Below are positions 1 through 11,184 of a stretch of 64,000 bases of DNA, piece by piece. Within the stretch, counting starts at the first letter, position 1; each line of letters opens with the position of its first letter. The notes under the pieces were generated by a model. The model saw only the letters and a program-made list of their open reading frames with translations. It was not told where the DNA came from and made no database searches. The stretch comes from Boswellia sacra (lineage: Eukaryota; Streptophyta; Magnoliopsida; Sapindales; Burseraceae): assembly GCA_013180625.2 (NCBI GenBank), contig SNVD02006192.1, positions 1-64,000 on the forward strand, written 5' to 3'. The translations under genes were made by a program, and so were the position numbers.

Positions 1-1764
1 CCTTCTCATTTCCTTTCAACTTCCTCTTGTTGGTGCATAACTCTTTGAGAATTTTTGCATAACGAGGCACTTGCTTGATAGCATCCAGAAGTGGTATGTT
101 TACCTCGATCTTGCGAAAAGTTTCCAGGATTTCTTGTTCTTGTTCCTCCTTCTTTGTTTTTGCAAATCTGCTAGGAAAAGGTGGAGGAGTAACATATGAA
201 GGAATTTGAGTTTTAAGGTCTACCTCTTAGAAGTGGATGTTTTGTTCATGGTGGAAGTGGTGTCATCCCCTTCATCAGCTTGTGATTTCTTTGGTGGAAT
301 CTCTAATTGCTTTCCACTTCTTAAAGTTACAGCACTAGCATTTTCTCTTGGATTGATGACTGGCTGAGATGGCAATTTTCCTGAGCTTTGACTCTCAAAT
401 TTGCTCATGTTAGTGGCCAATTGTCCTATTTGGCTTTCCAGGTTTTGGATACTTGCCCTAGTTTCCTGCTGAAATTGCATTGTGTTAGTGGTAAGTGCTT
501 TAACAATATCCTCGAGAGACGTACCTGAATTTTGTGGAGCTGGTTACGGTGTTGGTTGTGTTACTGGTGGTGGTTGTGCTTGAAATGGTTGCTGCACCCT
601 TGGTTGATTAAAACCTGGTGGCCGATTTTGTATAGCATTTGGAGCGATTGGTTGACGATTCCATATCTCAAATTAGGGTGATCTCTCCATCCAGCATTGT
701 AAGTATTGGAGAAAGGTCATACCTTTGCCTTGGTTGTCCTGGAAATCCACCTATAGCATTGGCTTGTTCTGTATCTCCTTCTTGCAAAGTTGGACACATG
801 TCGGTTGGATGGTCCATGGCAGAACATACTCCACATGCATAAGATTGCTGCATATGTCCTACAGCCATTTTTTTTACAAGAGAGGTAAGTTCACAAAGTT
901 GTTGTTCAATGTTTGAAGTACTTACCTCATTTACTCTTTTTGGTAGTTGTGGCTCAAATTGACTGCTGAATTGTTGGGAGTTCGCTGCCATGTCACTAAT
1001 CAAACGTCTTGCCACTTTCGGTGTTTTATTAACTAGTGCTCCACCACTAGCAGCATCAATGATACTCCTTTCCATGGGTAAGAGACCCTCATAGAAATAT
1101 TGAATTAGGAGTCCATCACTAATTTGGTGGTTTGGACAGCTAGCACATAACCTTTTAAATCTCTCCCAATATTCATGAAGTGATTCTCCATTGTGTTGTC
1201 GAATGCCACTAATATCTTTTCTAATATTTGTAACTTTCGAGGCTGGAAAGTATTTCTCCAAAAAGAGTTTACTCATCTCATTCCAAGTGGTAATGGTACC
1301 TGGTGGTAGATAGTATAGCCAATCTTTTGCCGAATCTGCTAATGAGAATGGGAAAGCTCTCAATTTAATTTGCTCTTCAGAAACGCCGGTTGGCTTCATA
1401 CTTGAGCATACCACATGAAATTCTTTAAGGTGTTTGTTCGGATCCTCTCCTGCAAAACCATGAAATGTAGGCAAGAGATGAATTAGTCCAGATTTAAGCT
1501 CAAAATCTATCTCAAAATTGGTGCTTATGCATAGCGGTGTTGATCAATAATTGGAGCCGCTAACTCCTTAAGAGTCTGATCGTTTTCCATCGCCATTGCT
1601 TCCGATTCAGATTTGATTGAACTGCAAGAAGATGGGAGGGAAGTATGTCGTGCAAGGTCAAATTCTGGAGGTGGAGTTGAAATTGACCGATTTAGCCTTA
1701 AATTCGAGGATTGGAGAAACTCCTTAATTCTCTTAAGTCGCTGATCCGCTTCTTCCTCGGACAT
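1..1764 (-). pseudogene. gag: Athila gag (broken), running toward protease
   Basis: Gag is the structural polyprotein that packages element RNA. The first ATG after the primer site is at 1764 (MSEEEADQRLKRIKEF). After about 79 codons a one-base shift near 1500 moves the frame to the conserved core (1474-668), which holds PTFHGFAGEDPNKHLKEFHV, then IRQHNGESLHEYWERF, then YACGVCSAMDHPTDMC as a zinc-knuckle-like CxxC segment. A second shift near 700 leads to a proline/glutamine-rich linker and to ALTTNTMQFQQETRASIQNL at 500-440. The Athila hallmark VTLRSGKQLE follows near 320. A stop near 220 precedes a stretch reading PPFPSRFAK and IPLLDAIKQVPRYAK in shifted frames, the usual Athila gag-protease linker. 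Several frameshifts make it non-functional. Family call is confident. Confidence 0.88.
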
Positions 1765-1845
1765 AAAAGCCTAAACACAAACAATCAGGAAATAACAATC
1801 AAGAATCAGTAGTAAAAACAGAATAACAAATTGATTAGAAAATCA

Positions 1846-1864
1846 ATCCCCGGCAACGGCGCCA
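1846..1864 (-). other. Primer-binding site, tRNA-Asp
   Basis: The plus strand here reads ATCCCCGGCAACGGCGCCA, which is the 3' end, including CCA, of plant tRNA-Asp(GTC). Read on the minus strand it is the complementary site for priming minus-strand cDNA synthesis. It lies six bases inside the LTR boundary at 1871, with the usual short spacer. It is not a tRNA gene, because no acceptor or anticodon arms accompany it. Confidence 0.92.
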
Positions 1865-1870
1865 AAAACT

Positions 1871-3294
1871 TGATGCGTTCGAAACTAGCAAGTATACTAG
1901 TCGCACAAGTAATAAAGTGATAAGTAAGATATCGTTCCCACGAGGATTGATTCTAATTGAATTTGTTATTTCCAGCAACAATAAACTAAACAGGGGGATT
2001 TTTGTTGAATGATTTACTAAATGAAATAAGAATGCAAGTAAAGAATAACAAAAGAAAGTAAATTTGAATGAAAAATCAATGGGAGACACTTGGTTAAGAG
2101 TTCATTCTCTGCCACAAGATATGAATTTGTGAATTAACATAGAATTGTAATCCAATTACAGCATTGAAGTTATCAACCGTAGATAACAACAAGCTCTGTT
2201 ACCCCAATCTTTCCTTACTTTGTTGTTAAATAAAACAAGCTCTTTATTTAATCTCTATCCATTAAACAACCTAGAACAAGCTCTCTGAGTTTAATTCAAT
2301 GGAAGCATTACGATGAGAAAGATAGGTTGATCTAAGCAATAATCACACAAATTCGGATTATTTAACCTAGGTCGTATTTTCCAATTGCAATCTCTGATCA
2401 CAATTTTGCTACTAATGATTGGAAATTCATGACAATTACGGATCAAGATTTCTAATCTAGTAATAGACAACAACCAGATTATATTCAGTTGGCCATTCCA
2501 AATACAATCAGTAAGCAATCATAAGCATTAGATATGGGAAAATACAAGCAACTTCAATTAGAGAATTGGATAACAATTTCTTACACAATCAACTCACAAA
2601 ATCCATATCAAGGGCTTTGAAATCACCCTCAACCAATTCAGATTTAGTTACACATATTCAATCAGAATAACAAATACAATACAGAGAAATTCCAGAATTG
2701 AAAAGGAAAGAAAGAACTTAGCAAATTCTTTGAAAATCTTCTTTGTAGATGAATCTTCTTGGAATTGTAGTTCCTCCTCTTTCAAAATCTTCTTTCTCCT
2801 TCAAGAACTCCAAGGGATGAGAGAAATCCAGAAATGCAGTCTCCTCCCACGTTTTCCCCTCTTCAAGTTATGAAAATAAAACCCTAAAATGTGTTTAAAT
2901 ACTCTGCTACAGTGTCTCTTACAGTCTAGTGTGTATACAGACATGCTACAGTGATTGTGGAATTATATTTCTATACATCTCACACTGTTTTGATTACAAC
3001 TTTTGGTACACTGAATGGATTTATAAACCGTAAATTTCTCCAGAAAATAGACTTCGAGAGCTTTCCAACGGTATATAACATGTCATCGGGTTCATTGTAT
3101 ATCAATACAATTAAATCCGAGAAGATCACTGACTAGCAGAGGTGAAAATGAAGGGTTTTACTCCATTTTTGTGCAAGTTGCTCCAAAACTCCTACAAACA
3201 TCAAAACCACACAAAAACATAAAAATACCAAGGAATATAGCAAAGAAACATGGACGAATTGATATAAAAGTAATACAGAAATAGACACCTATCA
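1871..3294 (-). repeat. 5' LTR of the Athila element
   Basis: This 1424-bp LTR is bounded by TGATAGGTGT at its minus-strand start (3294) and by CGCATCA at its end (1871), next to the primer-binding site. Such length is normal for Athila. It contains only short spurious ORFs. The partner LTR is outside the window, so age cannot be estimated. Confidence 0.85.
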
Positions 3295-4296
3295 ACGGCG
3301 GACCCCCGAAAGCATTTAGACTCTTTTATTTCTCATATGGAGATACAAGGGGCCTCAGGGGGAATCATGTGTAGAACTTTTTTTCTTACCCTTGGAGGAT
3401 CTGCTAAGCAATGGTATATAAGTCTACCATCTGCATCCATCTCCAGCTTTAATGAACTTGCTCGTAGCTTCCTCACACATTTTAGTAATATGAAGACAAG
3501 AAGCTGACCCGCACAGAGCCTTCTTTCAATCAAGCAGGGTCGTAATGAATCCCTCTGTGCATTTGTGGACAGATATCAGCGAGAGGTTGCCCGAGTAGAT
3601 CTATTTCATGATGGTTACGCTATGCAAGGCTTGGTTTAAGGAATCAGAGGGGAGCTCCCTCTAGCATGGGAATTCTCCATTAACCTCCCACGCACGTACC
3701 AAGAAGCATTAGCAAGGATCTCTAGCCATGCTGATGCAGAGGAAATTTTTCAAGCAAATTACCCTGGGCAGACTCCGGTGGTACCTAATTCCTCACGTAC
3801 AGATAGACAACTGTATGATAGTCATAGAAGAGAATCTCATGATAGAAATCGAAGGTCAGTTCCGGATCGACGCTCTGCGCGAGATACAGTCAGAAACGAT
3901 CGCTTCCTGTTGCAAGGGTCATCCGCCCGACCCCGCCAAGAGCATCATGATCGACCTCAGGAGGAACACCGTACATTCACGTTACTTAATATGCCACAGC
4001 AAGATATCTTGAAGGAAATCAAAGATAAAGGTCTACTGAAAGAACCTACCCCTTTACGATCGAATCCAAAAGCAAGAGACAAGAGAAAGTTTTGTCATTT
4101 CCACCAGGCTCATGGTCATAATACTGCGGATTGCTTCGAACTGAGGAGACAAATCGAGGGTCTTATCAAGGATGGCCAGCTACAAGAATACATTTATCAA
4201 CCCCCTGAACCATCCAACAAGAGTGATAAAGGGAAGGAACTATTAGAAGAAGTAGCCACAATTTTTGGGAGATTAGTGGCTGGTTTGAGTTCCTAA
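3295..4296 (+). pseudogene. gag: Tat gag, 5' truncated by insertion
   Basis: The frame opens at 3301 as DPRKHLDSFISHMEIQGA, the conserved retrotransposon gag core, and continues through GGSAKQWYISLPS and ISSFNELARSFLTHF. A zinc-knuckle-like CHFHQAHGHNTADC follows near 4099-4140, the usual nucleic-acid-binding motif of Tat gag. Stops interrupt at 3505-3507 (TGA), 3637-3639 (TAA) and 4294-4296 (TAA), but no frameshift is needed to follow the protein. The N-terminal part is cut off by the Athila insertion at 3294/3295. It continues in frame into the protease. Confidence 0.85.
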
Positions 4297-4353
4297 GCCC
4301 GAAGGCACCTAGCTAGGCAAGCAAGATATGACCTCCCTCGCCACGAAGTCAAC

Positions 4354-5082
4354 TTGACAGCCTCTTCCACCAATGTAGGAGATCATGATGTTATCTCCTT
4401 TTCATCGCAAGATGCGCAGGGTATTCATCATCCACATTGTGATGCCTTGGTCTTCACAGTAATAGTGGCCAATAAAAGGCTACGAAGAGTGTTGATTGAC
4501 AACGGGAGCTCGGCTGACATAATGTCATTGGATGCATTTGATCGATTGGGTCTCAACCATAGAGATATGAGAGGCATCCAAACTTCTCTGATGGGATTCG
4601 CTGGAGGAAAGATTATTCCTGAAGGAGTAATCTCGTTACCTATAACCTTGGGAGAAGGCTCCTTACAGACAACCAGGATGGTGAATTTTCTCATGGTATA
4701 TCATCCGGGAGTTTATAACGCCATCCTTGGTTGGCCATCAGTTTACGACTTCAAGGCTATGATGGGTGTCTATCATCATGTCCTGAAATTTCCAACACCC
4801 ACAGGGATAGGAGAAGTAAGAGGTGAACAACGAACTTCTCGAGAATTCTACAACATGGCTTTCAAAGAGAAGGCACATAAGCTATTGATGATTCGTGGAG
4901 AGCCTTCTGAGGGGATGAAAAGTTTGGATCCACGAGACCGAGAGAAAGGGGAGGCTGTAGCTCCAATAGAAGGGATGGATGACGTCCCTGTTTGTTTGAA
5001 TGATCCGAAAAAGACAGTAAAGGTGGGTGAGAATCTTCCTCTACCAATCAAGGATAGGTTGATTGGTTTTCTTCGAGAGTAA
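4354..5082 (+). pseudogene. pro: Tat retropepsin-like aspartic protease region
   Basis: This segment cuts the gag-pol polyprotein in an active element. The active-site motif is LIDNGSSADIMSLDAF near 4480-4540, where Tat proteases carry DNGSSAD in place of the DTG(A/S) of other retropepsins. Downstream YNAILGWPSVYDFKAM (about 4714-4762) is the conserved second half of the fold. The frame is the same as gag and RT. It ends at a TAA (5080-5082) in the stretch that should read on into VFVWSHEDMP at the RT boundary, so the stop is a point mutation inside the polyprotein and not a true gene end. Confidence 0.85.
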
Positions 5083-6006
5083 AGCAACGTTTTTGTATGG
5101 TCTCACGAAGACATGCCCAGTATAGACCCGAATATAGCTGTCCACCACCTTAATGTCAACCCTGGAGCTCAACCCGTCCGACAAAAGAGGAGGCACCAAG
5201 CCCCAGAACATTCAGAGGCGATTGCCATAGAAGTGAGCAAACTCTTGACAAGTGGAATCATTCGGGAGGTAAACTACCCCGAATGGCTCTCTAATGTTGT
5301 ATTTATGAAAAAAGCCAATGGGAAATGGCGTGTCTGCATTGACTTCAAAGATTTGAACAAGCATTGCCCAAAAGACAGTTTTCCATTGCCTAGGATAGAT
5401 CAATTAGTTGATGCCATAGCTGGCCACCAACTGCTAAGCTTCATGGATGCTTATTCTGGTTATTACCAGATTCCCATGTATTCAAAGGATGAAGAAAAAA
5501 CAGCCTTCGTCACTGATAGAGGGTTGTACTGTTATCGGATGATGCCTTTCGGGTTGAAAAATGCTGGAGCAACTTATCAACGGTTGGTAAACTCCATGTT
5601 TGCTCCTCTCCTAGGAAAGACAATGGAAGTTTATGTGGATGATATGCTCACCAAGAGCATGGACACTAGATCCCACGTAGACGACCTCCGAACAAGTTTT
5701 GACATCCTCCGGAAGCATGATATGAAGCTGAATCCTACCAAATGTGCTTTTGAGGTATCCTCTGGGAAGTTCTTAGGGTTCATTGTCACCCAAAGGGGGA
5801 TAGAGGCCAATCCTGAAAAAATCCAAGTACTTATGCGGTTGGAGTCCCCCAAAACTCCAAAGGATATACAAGTCCTCACTGGACGAGTGGCTGCCCTGAA
5901 TCGTTTTATTTCTAGATCGATTGACAAATGTCACCCTTTCTTCAAAGCGTTAAGAAAGTGCAAGCAGTTTGAGTGGACAAATGAGTGTGAGAATGCTTTT
6001 CTATAG
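5083..6006 (+). pseudogene. pol: Tat reverse transcriptase
   Basis: RNA-directed DNA polymerase domain of the polyprotein. Visible blocks in order are VFVWSHEDMPSIDP (start), GIIREVNYPEWLSNVVFMKK, KWRVCIDFKDLNKHCPKDSF (fingers/palm), SFMDAYSGYYQIPM with a catalytic Asp, FGLKNAGATYQRLVN, and VYVDDMLTKS with the catalytic YVDD near 5632. KFLGFIVTQRGIEANPEKI and the connection to RNase H follow. All palm residues are present. The frame ends at TAG (6004-6006) in AFL*LKKYL, where relatives have Gln, so this is probably CAG to TAG. Confidence 0.9.
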
Positions 6007-6900
6007 CTGAAGAAGTACTTAGTTTCTCCTCCTCTCCTCTCCAAACCAGTTTTGGGGGAACCACTCTTTCTGTATCTAGTATTCTTCGCATACGCTGTGA
6101 GTGCAGCTCTTGTCCGTGAAGATCAAGGAATTCAGAGGCTAGTCTATTATGTGAGTAAGGCTTTGACAGATGTCGAAGGTAGATATCCTCCTATGGAGAA
6201 GCTGGCTCTCGCCTTAGTTATTGCGGCACGAAAGCTTCGCCCATATTTTCAAGCACATACTACTATGATCCCAACTGATCACCCTTTACGACAGATACTC
6301 TATCGTCCAGACCTTTCTGGAAGACTTGTCAAGTGGTCCATTGAGTTGGGAGAGTTTGACATATCCTATGTTGCAAGTCCATCAATCAAAGGGCAAGCAA
6401 TCGCAGACTTCATTACCGAGTTTTCAAGTAGTGTAGATAAGGAGGATGAGGAAACCAGTACAGGGTCACATGATCTACCAATGTCCATGGGAATTGATTC
6501 ACAGAAGGCATGGATCTTGTTCGTAGATGGGCCATCTAACAAGATTGGGAGTGGAGCTGGTTTGATTTTTTCAACCCCGGATGGAGTAGAGGTAGCTATG
6601 GCACTACGTTTCAATTTTAAAGCCATAAATAATGTCGTGGAGTATGAAGCTCTCCTTGGAGGACTTAGACTGGCAGTTACCTTGGGAGTAGGAGAGATCA
6701 TCATCCACAACGATTTCTAACTTGTGGTTAACCAAATACGTGGAGACTATCAAGCAAAAGGCTCTACCATGATAGCTTACTTGGGTAGAGTTAACTCCCT
6801 TCTACGCGGTTTTAAAGGTTTCGACATCGTAAGAGTCCCGAGGGGGGAGAATTCAAAGGCTGACAGTTTAGCCAAAATTGCTTCAGGAATAGACCCCCTC
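6007..6900 (+). pseudogene. pol: Tat RNase H plus archaeal-type second RNase H
   Basis: Two ribonuclease H domains lie in tandem. The first, about 6052-6420, contains VYYVSKALTDVEGRYPPMEK and PTDHPLRQIL and ends with SPSIKGQAIADFITEF, typical of Ty3/gypsy. The second, about 6505-6890, starts AWILFVDGPSNKIGSGAGL, then VEYEALLGGLRLA, then HNDF, and ends with GENSKADSLAKIAS. These are the D-E-D-D positions of the archaeal-type RNase H that defines the Tat lineage. A TAA at 6718-6720 separates HNDF from LVVNQIRGDY, where relatives have Gln. The frame is unchanged on both sides. Confidence 0.87.
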
Positions 6901-8235
6901 CTACCGACCACCTATCACATAATCGTTCTAGAATCTCCGAGCATATCACAACATGAGCTTCTGCCAGAGAAAACAATGACCATAGACGGTAGCCATTGCT
7001 GGATGGACCCTATCATAAAGTTCTTAGAAACAGAGGAACTTCCAGCTAACCGAAATGAAGCGATCAAGGTAAGAGGGAGAGCGTCAAGGTACACTATGGT
7101 CAATGGTGTTCTTTACAAAAGAGGGTTCAGCCTTCCCCTTTTAAAATGCCTTCGCCCAGAAGAAGCTGATTATGATCTCAGAGAAATCCACGAGGGGATA
7201 TGTGGTAACCATTCTGGCGGTCGATCTCTAGCTCATAAATGTATCAGGCAAGGATACTATTGGCCAACCATGAAGAATGATGCTAAGACATTTTCAACTA
7301 GGTGCAACAAATGCCAGAAATTTGCCAACATTCCAAGGATAGCTCCTGAGAACATGACTCCAATGACAGCCCCATGGCCGTTTGCCCAATGGGTACTAGA
7401 CCTTATTGGACCTCTTCCAATGGGTAAAGGTCAAGTTAAATATGCTGTTGTGGCAATTGATTACTTCACTAAGTGGGCAGAGGCTGAACCCCTTGCATCG
7501 ATTACTGAAAGGAAGACCACGGACTTCGTAAAGGAGTCAATTGTCTATAGGTTTGGTATCCCTCATACCATCATTACGGACAATGGCAAGCAATTCGACA
7601 ACTCCAACATCAAGAACTTCTGTAAGGAGTTGAACATCTCTTTTTGCTTTTCATCTCCCGCTCATCCTCAAGCAAACGATCAGGTGGAGGCTGTTAAAAA
7701 AACCATTAAACACCTCCTCAAGACCAAATTAGATGCTAGGAAAGGTGCATGGTCAAAAGAGCTTCCACAAGTGCTTTGGACATATCGAACCACTGTCCAT
7801 ACAGCGACAGGAGCAATCCCATACTCCTTGGCATTTGGCTCGGAAGCAGTCATACCTGTTGAAATTGGCCTTCCATCACCTTGTACTGAGGAATATGACG
7901 AAGAGCTTAATCATAGAAGCCTTCAACTCAACCTAGATCTTCTTGAGGAGGAAAAAGATCTCACTAGTGTCAAGGTTGCTGCTTACTAGGAGAGGGTTTC
8001 TCAATATTTCAACTCTAAGGTCAAGCGCCGATCTTTCTAAAAGGGAGACTTGGTTTTGAGACAAGTACTACAAAGTACTCGAGATCCCACTAATGGAGCA
8101 TTGGGACCCAACTGGGAGGGTCCGTATGGAGTCAAGGCAGTCATCCGACCAGGCACCAACAAACTGGTCACCATGGATGGGAGGTCGCTCCGTCATCCAT
8201 GGAATATTGAGCAATTGAAGAAGTACTACCCGTAA
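6901..8235 (+). pseudogene. pol: Tat integrase
   Basis: DDE integrase that inserts element cDNA into the host genome. An HHCC zinc domain reads EIHEGICGNHSGG, then RCNKCQKFANIP (about 7185-7330). The catalytic core shows the first Asp in WVLDLIGPLPMGKG, the second in IITDNGKQFD, and Glu in QANDQVEAVKKTIKHL. Relatives usually have QANGQVEA, so one Gly is replaced by Asp. After TAG (7987-7989) and TAA (8038-8040) the C-terminal chromatin/DNA-binding module is still readable: GPNWEGPYGVKAVI and WNIEQLKKYYP ending at 8235. Both stops fall at positions where relatives have Gln. Confidence 0.9.
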
Positions 8236-8623
8236 TTTCTCTGTATGTGCAATAACTCCTTCCAGGAGCTTATGCATGTGTAACAACTCCCATGGGGAGA
8301 CCAATAAAGAGATTATCAATGAAGTGTTCAGTTTATTCAGAATTTTGTGATTGCACATCCTTAAAGCATATGGACGATCAAATTACAATAAGATGGAAAG
8401 AGTAAAAGAATATAACACCAGAAAGAAAAAAATTCTTAGAGTTCTTATTTCAAAATTGGTTGAGGAGTGCCATGCATATAGTCCAAGTAAGGACAAACCT
8501 CACCTATAACATTGAACTGAAAGTAAAAACAATAAAAGGTAAAGTCAAGGCTTAGAAAGCAGCCTTGATATGATTATTCCCTACTAATAAGCATCTACTT
8601 AGTTGAAAGAATTCCAACTATCT

Positions 8624-10861
8624 CTAAGAAGTGGCCTTATCATCTCCTTCTTCATTTGAAGAAGATGAGATAGAGTTGCCTTGCTTGGCCTCCCAGGCTG
8701 CTGTGTCCAATGTCGACTCGTAATCCTCATCTTTAAGAATGAGGCGGTGGAATTGCTCAGGATCAGAGTTCGCTGTCGGGATAAACTTTGCCACAAAGTT
8801 TAACTCTTTAGCTATGGGAGACTGATCAATCTCTGGGTAGCGGTCATGGAACCATCTACGCACCCCATTAACTCCATCAATATAGGAGCGTTCCATAGCT
8901 TGCTGGTAGATACGACCCTTACGGAAGCGAGCAACTACTTTGTCAATCCTACTTTGCTCAGCAACAGCCCTCTCCCGAAGCTCTTGGCCAAAATCATTGG
9001 CCCTCTTATGTTGGATAGCTGCCTCCTTCTTAGCCTCGGACAAGCTAGCTTTCATTCTGCCCATCTGTTCTTTCATCTCTGCCATCTTTCTTTCTGTTTC
9101 AGTCAAGTTGTCAAGGCAGACTTCATGTTTCGCCTTCCAGTCGTCAACCTCAGAGTGAGATGGTTAACTTCCTTAAGGAGGTTGGTGTTAGTAGACTCTC
9201 CCTGAGCTAAGGGTCCTGTCGCCTATAGAAAGAAAGGCAAAGAGAGGAAAAGAGATAAGGCATGACTTTCAAGAGTATGAAAAAAAAAAGAAAGGGTCTT
9301 AGTAAAACCTAACCTGAAGTATGATGCCCATCCCGACAGCGATCGCATCGAAGTATGTGAGCTTTACATTCTCTAGAAAGACATTGGTAGGCATGAGACG
9401 TGCAGCACTTTGAGACAATTCACAAAGGTAGTCTCCACATGTCAAGCCACTCTGAAAGCCCGCACTGTCAAAGGTAAAACGCTTAGGTAGTTGAGAGGCT
9501 GAAGGTAACTTGCTCCCAGTAGGCTTTGAGGCTGCCATTTTATCCCCAGGCTGAACGGAGGTTGACTTATTAGGAACCGGCTTCCGTACGGGAATCTTCT
9601 TGTGACCACTGGCTCTCCTCTTTGAAGGTCCAAGAGTTGGAGGACTTCCGCTCCGTTTCTTCTAGGAAGAACCAGGCTTGTCATGAGTGAAGGGCTTAAG
9701 CGGCATCTTGGCTTCAAGTTGAGCAAATTGCTTCTTGGTAGGATGTAAAGGAAATAGTCCTGCGTGAAAATAAAACTGGTAAGACAACAAGCACATGCTT
9801 GATGAAGTAAGATCAGAAAGTAATGATCAAGCTTACCTTCCGGAGGAATTGGAGGTGATAAGCTAAGACGGACCAATTGCTCCCGATCAGTGAGGCTATT
9901 CATGTTCTTCGAGTCCACGGGTAGCTTGAGTACCACTTACAAGTCGTCTCTTTCTTTCTGAGATAACAGCTGACGTTTGGTCCAAGGAGCTGTAATAAAA
10001 ACAGAAAAGAATGTCAGTTGATCAGGGGTTTTCATAACAAAGATGGATAGGGTGTCATTATAATAGGGTACCACAAAAACCAAAACGCCTCCTGATCCTC
10101 AACTTCTCCCCCTTTGGACGAACACCTTCTTGATACTTCCAACCGCCACCACACCAGAATTGTTTATACTTCCATTCTTTCACATGGGAGGGGATGCCAA
10201 AAAGGCGGTTGGGGTCATCCGTCTTCCCTCACTGGGATATATAATAGTAACCCATTTTCTCTCCATTCGGTGGGTGAATGGCTAAAATGTACTTAACATG
10301 GTTGGTGGTAGGATCACCAAGGCCTGCACTTCTGAATAAACTTTGAAAGGCTATCAGAAGTCTCCATCCATTGGCCGACAGTTGGGTAGGGGCAATGCCC
10401 ATAGCATCGAGCATCCGACGAATATAACTATCAAAAGGCACCCAGAGACCAGCTCTCAATAACTCTAGGCTTAAACCAATGACACCTCGCGGTAGCCTAC
10501 TCTATCGATCACCTTTTCTTGGAAAAAATAGGATGACTGAAGCCGGGATAAGGAAATGGGCTCTATATATTTTTAATCGATCGCTCGGGAGTTGATTATC
10601 AATATGGTCGGCCTCCCACCACTTTTCAACCTCCGTTTCACTATCTGAGAAAGCAGAGGATGACCAGTCGCTCTCCCCCTCAGTGTCAACCATCTTGTGA
10701 TTAACAGAATTCTGTCCTATCTCATGATCCTGAGCGAAGAAGTTTTGGTAAAACTCATTAACTTCTTTACGGTTAGTCATAGCATCCTTATCCCTTGAAG
10801 ACTGGGTTTGATGACTCGATTCCCCCCAAAGCACTTTCACAGTGGTTTTAACTCTAGCCAT
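8624..10861 (-). pseudogene. Spliced antisense gene of the Tat element (PF04195-like plus coiled coil)
   Basis: This extra gene lies antisense between integrase and the 3' LTR. I reconstruct four exons: 10861-10072, 9989-9837, 9759-9314 and 9222-8624. The three short introns (82, 77 and 91 bp) all have GT...AG ends and polypyrimidine tracts, and all join in phase. Exon 1 begins MARVKTTVKVLWG and holds an acidic stretch. It then has GLWVPFDSYIRRMLDAMGIA followed by LSANGWRLLIAFQSLF, which resembles the 'putative gypsy type transposon' domain of plants (Pfam PF04195). Exon 3 is basic (KKRSGSPP, KRRASGHKK). Exon 4 is a coiled coil (ERKMAEMKEQMGRMKASLSE) ending at 8624. In-frame stops near 10490, 10240, 9940 and 9660 and a one-base deletion near 9160 make it a pseudogene. 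Extra ORFs are known in plant Ty3/gypsy elements. The role is unknown. Confidence 0.75.
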
Positions 10862-11184
10862 CTGCACAGTCAAAGAGGGGTAGTTAGTCATCAAACCAAG
10901 TCTACTGAGGGAGGGAAGAGATGAAAGGAAAGAAATGCTGGGGGACTGTATTGAAAGTTTTCCAAAATAGCTCTCGAAAAAAAATTTTTGCCCATGAAAG
11001 GAAAAATATCATGTTGGTCCTTGACCAAAAGAATATAGTCGTTTTAAAAAAAAAGGTTTGAAAATTCACGGGAACACCCCCGTGAATTAAAATCAAGGTT
11101 TGAAATTTCACTGAAACACCCCCATCATTTTAAAAATAAAAGTTTAAAAATTTGCTGAAACACCCCTATAATTACTCGAATTTC

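Larger units (their letters stand above)
1..3294 (-). mobile_element. Athila-clade Ty3/gypsy retrotransposon, 5' portion
   Basis: The minus strand reads, in order, a 5' LTR (3294 to 1871), a tRNA-Asp primer-binding site, a gag gene and the start of the region leading to protease, which leaves the window at base 1. The gag sequence, the tRNA-Asp primer and the 1.4-kb LTR starting TGATAGGTGTC are typical of the Athila clade. The element sits inside the gag of a Tat-type element: the base after its LTR (3295) resumes that gag in the opposite orientation. The other LTR and the matching target-site duplication lie outside the window. Frameshifts in gag show the copy is dead. Confidence 0.9.

Noticed and set aside
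1846..1864. tRNA-Asp gene fragment
   Set aside because: Only the 3' 19 bases are present, exactly at the LTR border, so it is a primer-binding site.
8846..9205. Plus-strand ORFs opposite the antisense gene
   Set aside because: They are shadows of the coiled-coil exon on the minus strand.
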